In this document: positions 27,392 to 33,349 of the stretch, in pieces | Numbering within the stretch: the first letter of the stretch is position 1 | How the letters are laid out: each line of letters begins with the position of its first letter | Assembly (NCBI GenBank): GCA_015064085.1 | Contig: SVSX01000002.1 | Span: 1-64,000 of the forward strand | Direction: 5' to 3' | DNA length: 64,000 bases | Source: Oscillospiraceae bacterium | GTDB lineage: Bacteria > Bacillota > Clostridia > Oscillospirales > CAG-272 | The notes under the pieces: generated by a model | Database searches by the model: none | What the model was told of the DNA's origin: nothing | Seen by the model: only the letters and a program-made list of their open reading frames with translations | Made by a program: the position numbers and the translations under genes

Positions 27392-28327
27392 ATGGCTAAC
27401 ATTACAGCTAAGGACGTTGCAACACTCCGCGCAAAGACAGGTATCGGAATGATGGAGTGCAAGAAGGCACTCGTAGAGGCAGACGGAAACGTTGAAGAGG
27501 CTATAAAGATCCTCCGTAAGAGAGGCGAGCTCAAGGCAGAGGCTAAGTCCGCTACCAGAATCGCTGCTGACGGAATCGTTGATATTATGAAGGAGGGCGA
27601 CGTAACAGCAATGGTCGAGGTCAACTCTGAGACAGACTTCGTTGCTAAGAACGCATCCTTCCAGGAGTTCGTAAAGAACATTCTTAAGACCATCATCGCA
27701 AACAAGCCCGCTGATCTCGACGCTCTTATGGCATCGAATTATATCGACGGAAGCACTACCGTTGAGGCAAAGCTTAAGGAGATGATCTTCGTTATCGGAG
27801 AGAAGCTCAGCATTCGCCGCTTCGTAGTAGTTGAGGGTGTAACAAGCACTTATATCCACGGAACAGGTACTATCGGTGTTATCGCGTCCTTCGACGTAGA
27901 CGCTGAGACAGCAGCTAAGGACGAGTTCGTTGCGTTCGCAAAGAATATCGCTCTCCAGATCGGTGCATACCCCACTCCTTATCTCGATCGTGATTCTGTT
28001 CCCGCATCTGTTATCGAGGAAGAGAAGAACATTCTTATGGCGCAGATCGCAAACGATCCCGCAAACGCTAAGAAGCCCGCTCAGATCATCGAAAAGATGG
28101 TTACAGGTAGAATTTCCAAGTTCTACGACAACAACTGCCTCCTTGATATGTCCTATGTAAAGGACGACGAGCTCAAGGTTGGTAAGTACGTTGAGAAGAC
28201 CGCTAAGGAGCTTGGCACAACCATTAAGGTAACAGGCTTCCACCGCTTCGAGAAGGGCGAGGGAATCCAGAAGAGAGAAGAGAACTTCGCTGACGAGATC
28301 GCAAAGCTCACAGGCGGAAACAAGTAA
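27392..28327 (+). CDS. tsf: Translation elongation factor Ts
   Basis: 311 residues. EF-Ts is the nucleotide exchange factor of EF-Tu. The N-terminal UBA-like domain (KDVATLRAKTGIGMMECKKA) and the conserved TDFVAKN segment are present, followed by two core subdomains and the C-terminal helix (GEGIQKREENFADEIAKL). GAAAGGAAG precedes the ATG. pyrH and frr, which usually follow, are absent here; a probable terminator lies at 28350-28382. Confidence 0.98.
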   Translation: MANITAKDVATLRAKTGIGMMECKKALVEADGNVEEAIKILRKRGELKAEAKSATRIAADGIVDIMKEGDVTAMVEVNSETDFVAKNASFQEFVKNILKTIIANKPADLDALMASNYIDGSTTVEAKLKEMIFVIGEKLSIRRFVVVEGVTSTYIHGTGTIGVIASFDVDAETAAKDEFVAFAKNIALQIGAYPTPYLDRDSVPASVIEEEKNILMAQIANDPANAKKPAQIIEKMVTGRISKFYDNNCLLDMSYVKDDELKVGKYVEKTAKELGTTIKVTGFHRFEKGEGIQKREENFADEIAKLTGGNK

Positions 28328-28349
28328 TCGCTCAATATAATAATTGAAG

Positions 28350-28395
28350 ACAGAGAGATGTTCTTTAAGAGCATCACTCTGTTGTCACATTGTTT
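28350..28395 (+). terminator. Probable terminator of rpsB-tsf
   Basis: ACAGAGAGATG at 28350-28360 pairs with CATCACTCTGT at 28372-28382 (one mismatch), followed after eight bases by TTGTTTTTG. The gap between stem and T-run weakens the call. Confidence 0.5.
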
Positions 28396-28467
28396 TTGAT
28401 ATTGCGCTGAAAATATAGTTCTGAACTCGGATAGCAAAACATAATTGAAAAATGATGAGGAGTCATT

Positions 28468-29361
28468 ATGAAACGAATATTAACTGTTTTAGTTGCGCTT
28501 ATACTTGTACTTTCCTGCTTCGCCGCTTGCGACAAGGGGTCGGACGCAGAAGCCGAAAGCAGCAGGCCATTCACTACACAACCCGCAAATCAGCTTGAAT
28601 ACACGCTGAATTCCGACGGTAATGGATACACCGTTACAGGAATAGGTACGTATACGTCAACCGATCTGATTATCGATACGTATAACGGGCTTCCAATAAC
28701 CGAGATCGGATTTGAGGCGTTCAAGGGAACGGGCATAACGAGCGTTACGCTTGGAGACTCGGTAACCAAGGTCGCAAATCAGGCTTTCTCGGGATGTAGA
28801 TCTCTTAAAAGTATTACCATAGGCACGGGAATAACCAATATGGGTTACTTTTCCTTCGACGGTTGCGCGGCGCTCACAGATGTATATTATAACGGAACGA
28901 TTGAGTCCTGGTGTAATATTTCTTTCGGTGACGCAGGTAATCCCATGTGGCTCAATGCCAAGTTCAACCTCAAGAACGCATCGGGTGGGTACGATGTGAT
29001 CACTAAACTCGCGATCCCCGAAACGGTAACAGAGATCAAGGATTACGCGTTCGAGGGCTTTGACTCGCTGACGAGCATAGCAATACCCGATACCGTTATG
29101 AGCATAGGCAAAAGCGCTTTTAAGGGTTGCGCGGGTATCACGAGCATAGCTATACCTACCTCGGTAACCGAAATATCGGTCCATGCCTTCAAGGGATGCG
29201 AAAAGCTTGAGAGCGCTACCTTCTTGAATACTGAAAATTGGGTAAGAGGCCGCTCGGGAAATACGATTTCTATACAATCAAGTGAGCTTCAGAAGCCTAA
29301 GACAGCGGCTGAATATCTGACGAAAACCTTTGTAGAGGATTCCTGGCAGGTAAAAAAATAA
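28468..29361 (+). CDS. BspA-type leucine-rich repeat lipoprotein
   Basis: 297 residues. A lipoprotein signal peptide ends in the lipobox FAAC with the modified Cys near residue 21. The mature part has about five LRR_5 (BspA-like) repeats of the form 'ITSVTLGDSVTKVANQAFSG', 'LTSIAIPDTVMSIGKSAFKG' and 'ITSIAIPTSVTEISVHAFKG', interrupted by a non-repeat insert around residues 130-180 (YYNGTIESWCNISFGD). Such proteins bind host or bacterial surface ligands. A GAGGAG site precedes the ATG, and a terminator follows at 29381. It is a single-gene unit. Confidence 0.9.
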   Translation: MKRILTVLVALILVLSCFAACDKGSDAEAESSRPFTTQPANQLEYTLNSDGNGYTVTGIGTYTSTDLIIDTYNGLPITEIGFEAFKGTGITSVTLGDSVTKVANQAFSGCRSLKSITIGTGITNMGYFSFDGCAALTDVYYNGTIESWCNISFGDAGNPMWLNAKFNLKNASGGYDVITKLAIPETVTEIKDYAFEGFDSLTSIAIPDTVMSIGKSAFKGCAGITSIAIPTSVTEISVHAFKGCEKLESATFLNTENWVRGRSGNTISIQSSELQKPKTAAEYLTKTFVEDSWQVKK

Positions 29362-29380
29362 GAAAAACTCTCAAATTCAT

Positions 29381-29429
29381 AAAGAGCAAATATGCAAGAC
29401 GAAAAAATCTTGTATATCTGCTCTTTTTT
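29381..29429 (+). terminator. Terminator of the LRR lipoprotein gene
   Basis: AGAGCAAATATGCAAG pairs with CTTGTATATCTGCTCT (two mismatches) around an A-rich loop and is followed by six T. Confidence 0.8.
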
Positions 29430-29430
29430 C

Positions 29431-29459
29431 TTGAAAAAAAGAAAAATGTATGATATAAT
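29431..29459 (+). promoter_or_regulatory. Sigma-A promoter of the 29495 gene
   Basis: TTGAAA at 29431-29436 and TATAAT at 29454-29459 are separated by 17 bases and lie just after the preceding terminator. Confidence 0.75.
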
Positions 29460-29494
29460 TGTCATATATATATGTTCGAAAGGAGTCGAACACT

Positions 29495-30316
29495 ATGAAT
29501 AAAGAGAATGTATTTGATAAAATAGAGTCGTTCAGACATAGAGATGTGGATAAAAAGGACGGACTCGTGAGGATAATGACCTCGAATATTTACTATACTC
29601 TGGACGAGACCGAGGAGGAAACGGAAAAACGAATGGAGATCCTCGGAGGCTATTATATGAGATTTCTTCCCGATTTTCTCGGACTTCAGGAGGTCTCAAG
29701 GCGCTCAAGACCTTTGCTTTTAAAACAGATATCCGAGAAGTATGCCTATACTCAGGTCATAGAAGGAAAGTCAAATTATACTCCCTTGATGTATAGAAAG
29801 GATCTTTACGACGTGCTTGAAACAGACTTCAAGATATTTGAGGGACACGACGGCAGTATGTGGTCTTATCAGTGGGCGCTTTATAGCTCCAAGGAGGTGC
29901 GTGAAAAGCAGATCATACATATGAATCTTCATTACCATTTCGCCTCCACCGAAACGAGACTTAAGGACGCGGAGGAGGTAAACCGTAAGATTAAAGAGCT
30001 TATGAAAAAATATCCCACAGCGCCGATATTCGTGACGGGTGACTATAACTGCGGTGTCAGCACACCTGAGTTCAAGGCAATGTGTGAGGGAATAAAGCTG
30101 AATTCGGGAATGCTCCTTACCGATGACAACGACGGATATAAGTCATTTTGGCATCACCCGGGTGAATACGAGATCGCAGAGGATACCGAGGAGATCGACC
30201 ATATATGCGTGACCGAGGAAAGAGCAAGGGTCGTGCTCCATCGCAAGATCAGGGATAGATTTATCTGCATTGAAGGCTCTGACCACTGTCCCGTATATAT
30301 AGATGTTGAAATATAA
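29495..30316 (+). CDS. Endonuclease/exonuclease/phosphatase-fold protein
   Basis: 273 residues from the ATG at 29495 (AGGAG upstream). The EEP superfamily core is visible: MTSNIYY at the first strand, the metal-binding Glu in DFLGLQEVS, INMxL-type MNLHYHF, VTGDYNCG near residue 190, and the terminal IDHICV and GSDHCPVYIDVEI. These cover the metal-binding Asn, Glu, Asp/Asn and the catalytic Asp-His. The substrate cannot be told from sequence; sphingomyelinase-, phosphatase- and nuclease-like members all share these motifs. No signal peptide, so cytoplasmic. The small gene at 30334 follows by 17 bases. Confidence 0.88.
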   Translation: MNKENVFDKIESFRHRDVDKKDGLVRIMTSNIYYTLDETEEETEKRMEILGGYYMRFLPDFLGLQEVSRRSRPLLLKQISEKYAYTQVIEGKSNYTPLMYRKDLYDVLETDFKIFEGHDGSMWSYQWALYSSKEVREKQIIHMNLHYHFASTETRLKDAEEVNRKIKELMKKYPTAPIFVTGDYNCGVSTPEFKAMCEGIKLNSGMLLTDDNDGYKSFWHHPGEYEIAEDTEEIDHICVTEERARVVLHRKIRDRFICIEGSDHCPVYIDVEI

Positions 30317-30333
30317 AATTTTTAGGAGAGCTT

Positions 30334-30486
30334 ATGAAGAAAATAAATGAAAGAATAAAGTACGGATATGAGTCGCCTATGGCGGAGATCATTAATATCT
30401 CCGTGGGAGACATACTCGCGGCATCGGGGGATATCGTCGATCCTGAGGAGGGAGAAGAAGAGAAGAATTGGTCTAAATTCTATTGA
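30334..30486 (+). CDS. Small 50-residue peptide with an SVGDILAASGD core
   Basis: An ORF of 50 codons with a TTTAGGAGAG ribosome site four bases before the ATG. The sequence has a basic N-terminus (KKINERIKYG), then YESPMAEIINISVGDILAAS and GDIVDPEEG, and an acidic end with EEEKNWSKFY. Small clostridial proteins with the pattern 'YxxPxxEhhxhxxxDhhxxSGD' are common but, to my knowledge, have no assigned function. It probably shares a transcript with the upstream gene. No export signal or RiPP modification gene is adjacent. Confidence 0.6.
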   Translation: MKKINERIKYGYESPMAEIINISVGDILAASGDIVDPEEGEEEKNWSKFY

Positions 30487-30530
30487 TAAAATTTTCCGAA
30501 AAAATTTTTAAAAAAATTTTATAAAACCTA

Positions 30531-30558
30531 TTGACAAATAGAAAAAGTGTGGTATAAT
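30531..30558 (+). promoter_or_regulatory. Sigma-A promoter of perR-rbr
   Basis: TTGACA at 30531-30536 and TATAAT at 30553-30558 are separated by 16 bases, directly upstream of the Fur-family gene. Confidence 0.85.
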
Positions 30559-30562
30559 TTAT

Positions 30563-30577
30563 TTGTAATCATTCTTA
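30563..30577 (+). promoter_or_regulatory. Candidate PerR box overlapping the transcription start
   Basis: TTGTAATCATTCTTA agrees with the Bacillus PerR box TTATAATNATTATAA at 11 of 14 defined positions. It lies directly downstream of the -10 box, a position suited to autorepression of perR and rbr. Confidence 0.5.
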
Positions 30578-30590
30578 ATAAGGAACAATT

Positions 30591-30992
30591 ATGAATAACA
30601 AAAGAAACACTTTGCAAAAACAGATCGTGTATGAGACCTTTGAGGCAATGCACAATCACCCCTCGGCAGGAATGGTTTACGAGGCTGTAAATGCCAAGTT
30701 CCCGGGGATAAGCAAAGCGACCGTCTACCGTTTACTTTCGGAAGCAGCAGAGGAGGGGAAGATACTCAGACTGAAGCTTGGAGGTTCAGCAGACGACAGA
30801 TATGATATCACACTGAAAAAGCATTATCATATCGTGTGCAGAGAATGCGGCGCTGTGGCTGACGTTGAGGTTGACTTCGACGACGAGCATCTTTCGGCAA
30901 ACACGGTTGGAATGGAGGGCTTTAGCGTAGAGTCCTGTAACTTGGAATTTTGCGGTCTGTGTGCAGACTGCTTGAAAAATCAAAAAAATTAA
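30591..30992 (+). CDS. perR: Fur-family peroxide-responsive repressor, PerR-like
   Basis: 133 residues. An N-terminal winged helix (NHPSAGMVYEAVNAKFPGIS, KATVYRLL) is followed by a dimerisation domain. The Fe/Mn sensing site of PerR type is suggested by the RYDITLKKHYHIVC segment (Asp before His-x-His), and the structural zinc site by CRECG and CGLCADC. PerR senses peroxide by metal-catalysed His oxidation and represses oxidative defence genes in anaerobes. Rubrerythrin follows by 29 bases, and a candidate operator overlaps the promoter. Fur proper is the alternative; context favours PerR. Confidence 0.9.
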   Translation: MNNKRNTLQKQIVYETFEAMHNHPSAGMVYEAVNAKFPGISKATVYRLLSEAAEEGKILRLKLGGSADDRYDITLKKHYHIVCRECGAVADVEVDFDDEHLSANTVGMEGFSVESCNLEFCGLCADCLKNQKN

Positions 30993-31021
30993 AAAATATT
31001 TACTAAAAGGAGAAAAAAGCT

Positions 31022-31570
31022 ATGAAAAAATGGAGATGTAAGATTTGCGGAGAGATCGTTGAAGGAGATGCAGCACCCGAAAAGTGCCCCCTTTGCAAAG
31101 CTCCCGCTGAAAAGTTCGAAGAGGTAGTTGAGGATAAGATGACATGGGCTGCAGAGCACGTTGTAGGCGTTGCTAAGGGCGCACCCGAGGAGATCATTGA
31201 GGGCCTTCGCGCAAACTTCAACGGCGAGTGCATGGAGGTAGGTATGTACCTCGCAATGTCCAGAGTTGCGGCAAGAGAGGGCTATCCTGAGATCGCTCTT
31301 TATTGGAAGGAAGCAGCACTTGAGGAGGCAGAGCACGCAGCAAAGTTTGCTGAGCTTCTCGGAGAGGTAGTATGCGACTCCACAAAGGAGAACCTCGCAG
31401 TAAGAGTTGCGGCTGAGAACGGCGCAACAGCAGGTAAGTTTGAGCTTGCAAAGCTTGCAAAGCAGCTGAATCTTGATGCTATCCACGACACAGTTCACGA
31501 GATGGCAAGAGACGAAGCTCGTCACGGCAAGGCATTCCAGGGTCTTCTCGAGAGATATTTCGCTAAGTAA
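31022..31570 (+). CDS. rbr: Rubrerythrin with N-terminal rubredoxin domain (reverse type)
   Basis: 182 residues. The rubredoxin-like FeS4 site comes first (CKICG at about 7-11 and CPLCKAP at about 25), then the di-iron four-helix domain with ligand motifs [22 protein letters not shown] and DEARHGKAF. This domain order is that of reverse rubrerythrins, which reduce hydrogen peroxide with electrons from NADH via partner reductases. An AAGGAG site precedes the ATG. From 31412 on, its 3' part is present again, almost identical, at 33098-33253, and a short diverged remnant lies at 36665. The end here reads ERYFAK, whereas both fragments end ERYFG. Confidence 0.96.
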   Translation: MKKWRCKICGEIVEGDAAPEKCPLCKAPAEKFEEVVEDKMTWAAEHVVGVAKGAPEEIIEGLRANFNGECMEVGMYLAMSRVAAREGYPEIALYWKEAALEEAEHAAKFAELLGEVVCDSTKENLAVRVAAENGATAGKFELAKLAKQLNLDAIHDTVHEMARDEARHGKAFQGLLERYFAK

Positions 31571-31602
31571 TTAAAAACCAATAAACATAAGGCTTAAAAC
31601 AC

Positions 31603-31634
31603 CGAAGAGCGACCGCAAGGTCGCTCTTCTTTTA
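31603..31634 (+). terminator. Terminator of perR-rbr
   Basis: GAAGAGCGACC-GCAA-GGTCGCTCTTC is a perfect 11-bp stem with TTTT after it. The same hairpin, with a different loop, recurs behind the rbr fragment at 33291-33320. Confidence 0.9.
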
Positions 31635-31699
31635 TGCACGGTTTGCAATAGCTTTTGTGATTTCTAATTGAAATTTTTTAATTTGTGCCAAATTTGTTA

Positions 31700-31728
31700 T
31701 AGACAGAAGGATATCTTTGAGTTATAAT
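31700..31728 (+). promoter_or_regulatory. Sigma-A promoter of the 31766 gene
   Basis: TAGACA at 31700-31705 and TATAAT at 31723-31728 have a 17-base spacer, about 40 bases before the start codon. Confidence 0.6.
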
Positions 31729-31765
31729 ATATTTATAAAATTTGTGTGTTGAAAGGAAAGGTATT

Positions 31766-32788
31766 ATGTCACGAATCAATATCAACATCGACGGACTTAT
31801 TGAAAAAGCAGAGCAGACAGTTGCATCTCATAAGTTGGGAAAAGGAGACTATGCACGTTGGCTTTGGCAAAACGAAAAAAATGACCGTGTGCTTGGCTCT
31901 AATCCATACGGTGTAGCCGATGCCGCTAATACCCTTTACATGATAGGCGATTTCCCACAGGATGATGAAGAGCGCGCTGAATTTGTTCGTATTCTGAGGG
32001 AGTTCCAAGATCCCGAAACAGGCCTTTTTCATGAAGATACACACCATACTTATCACACAACAGCCCACTGTACTGCGGCACTTGAACTTTTTGATAAGTT
32101 TCCCACATATCCTTTCACCGCGCTTAAAAAGCTTGATGACATAAACGAGCTTTACGAGTTTCTTGACGGTCTTGATTGGTTGGATACTCCATGGCCTACA
32201 TCCCATAAGGGTGCGGGTGTTTTCGCAGCAAAGGTGATTGTTGAAAGACCTTCTGTTGAGTGGCAGAAGGCGTATTTTGATTATCTTGACAGTCATTGTG
32301 ACAAAAAGTACGGAATGAGCAGAGAGGGTATGATAGAAGCACTTCCCGAGGACAAAAGACATATAGATCACCATCTTAACGGATGGTTCCATTATTGCTT
32401 TAATTACAATCATTGCAAACGTCAATTCCCGTGTATCGAAACCTTTATAGATACGCTTATTGATATGTACGTAAATCAAAAGCTTCCCAAAAAAGTCTTT
32501 GGCAGATCGGTTGGATTCCGTGAGATAGATTGGGTATTCCCGTTAAATCGCGCCACATGGCAGGTTGGATATCGCAGAGAAGACGCAAAAGAGGCTATGC
32601 GCGATTTTGCGACAAAATATATCGAATATCTCGAATCTGTTGATATTAATAATGATGACCGCTGGAACGATCTTCACTCGCTTTTTGGTTGTGTGTGCTG
32701 CCTTTCAGAGCTTCAGCTTGCGCTTCCGGGTGAAATAATCTCCACAAAGCCGCTTAAAAACGTACTTGACAGAAGACCGTTTATTTAA
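31766..32788 (+). CDS. Unknown protein with prenyltransferase/cyclase-like helical repeats
   Basis: 340 residues from the ATG at 31766 (GAAAGGAAAGG upstream). I do not recognise a family with certainty. FQDPETGLFHEDTHHTYHTT followed by AHCTAALELF resembles the alpha/alpha-toroid repeats of terpene cyclases and prenyltransferases; RHIDHHLNGWFHYCFNYNH is another His/aromatic-rich helix pair. Such toroids also occur in six-hairpin glycosidases. No signal peptide. Codon choice is more AT-ending than in the genes before it, and the gene lies between two copies of the rbr 3' end, so it was probably acquired. Confidence 0.7.
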   Translation: MSRININIDGLIEKAEQTVASHKLGKGDYARWLWQNEKNDRVLGSNPYGVADAANTLYMIGDFPQDDEERAEFVRILREFQDPETGLFHEDTHHTYHTTAHCTAALELFDKFPTYPFTALKKLDDINELYEFLDGLDWLDTPWPTSHKGAGVFAAKVIVERPSVEWQKAYFDYLDSHCDKKYGMSREGMIEALPEDKRHIDHHLNGWFHYCFNYNHCKRQFPCIETFIDTLIDMYVNQKLPKKVFGRSVGFREIDWVFPLNRATWQVGYRREDAKEAMRDFATKYIEYLESVDINNDDRWNDLHSLFGCVCCLSELQLALPGEIISTKPLKNVLDRRPFI

Positions 32789-32851
32789 ATTGGATTACAT
32801 CGAGAGCCCTCATTTGATGTCTCCTTCGAAAATCTTTCGTTTTATTTCTTA

Positions 32852-32880
32852 TTGACAGGGCTTTTTGAAAATAATATACT
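32852..32880 (+). promoter_or_regulatory. Sigma-A promoter in front of the broken pectinase-like gene
   Basis: TTGACA at 32852-32857 and TATACT at 32875-32880 with exactly 17 bases between. The promoter seems intact although the gene behind it is cut off. Confidence 0.75.
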
Positions 32881-32904
32881 GAAAAAATGAAAGGAGAGAA
32901 AGAT

Positions 32905-33102
32905 ATGAGTTCATTTGGATTCAATATTTTTGATTTCGGTGCTAAGGGTGACGGTATTACCGACGATACCGCCGCAATTCAGGCGGCAATAGATTTCGTG
33001 GCAGAGCGAGGAGGGGGCAAAATACTCTTTCCGTATACCAAAGGGGGATATCGTATTGCATCTCCCGCAATTGAAGAGGTAGACGGAAAGCCCGTTCGCT
33101 GA
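32905..33102 (+). pseudogene. 5' remnant of a pectate-lyase-3/GH28-type beta-helix gene
   Basis: Only 65 codons remain from the ATG at 32905 (AAGGAGAG upstream). The segment NIFDFGAKGDGITDDTAAIQ, then AAIDFVAERGGGKILFP, is the classic N-terminus of Pectate_lyase_3 and GH28 polygalacturonase-like beta-helix proteins, which normally have 400-500 residues. At 33098 the sequence changes abruptly into the middle of a rubrerythrin gene in another frame, which creates a stop after two bases. The gene is therefore truncated by recombination and surely inactive as a hydrolase. Confidence 0.85.
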
Positions 33103-33253
33103 GAACGGCGCAACAGCAGGTAAGTTTGAGCTTGCAAAGCTTGCAAAGCAGCTGAATCTTGATGCTATCCACGACACAGTTCACGAGATGGCAAGAGACG
33201 AAGCTCGCCACGGCAAGGCATTCCAGGGTCTTCTTGAAAGATACTTTGGCTAA
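33098..33253 (+). pseudogene. Rubrerythrin 3' fragment, copy 2
   Basis: These 156 bases repeat the last third of rbr (31412-31570), with only a handful of differences, most of them in the final 30 bases. The fragment encodes [20 protein letters not shown] onward to LLERYFG and a stop, without a start codon or the first 130 residues. The sequence behind it also resembles the rbr 3' untranslated region and its terminator, though less closely. The junction with the broken beta-helix gene is at 33098. Confidence 0.92.
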
Positions 33254-33290
33254 TACTTAAAAGTCAATAAATATAAGGCTTTAGACACAC

Positions 33291-33320
33291 AAAGAGCGAC
33301 CAAAAGGTCGCTCTTCTTTT
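33291..33320. terminator. Terminator behind rbr fragment 2
   Basis: AAGAGCGACC-AAAA-GGTCGCTCTT with TCTTTT after it; the stem equals that of the rbr terminator at 31603. It may also end the minus-strand mannosidase transcript arriving from the right. Confidence 0.8.
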
Positions 33321-33349
33321 ATGCTTATATAGGCACAATGCTTAATTAG

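Noticed and set aside
26605..28243. Long open frames on the minus strand opposite rpsB and tsf (366 and 295 codons)
   Set aside because: They are shadows of two highly conserved ribosomal genes, have Leu/Ser/Cys-rich low-quality translations, and lack ribosome sites.
32911..33211. Minus-strand frames sharing identical peptides with frames opposite rbr
   Set aside because: The identity only reflects the duplicated rbr 3' segment read on the other strand; it is not a second gene family.
31412..33253. The rbr direct repeats as an assembly artefact
   Set aside because: Not excluded, but kept as a finding because the copies differ at several positions, carry different flanking untranslated regions, and a third, more diverged remnant exists.
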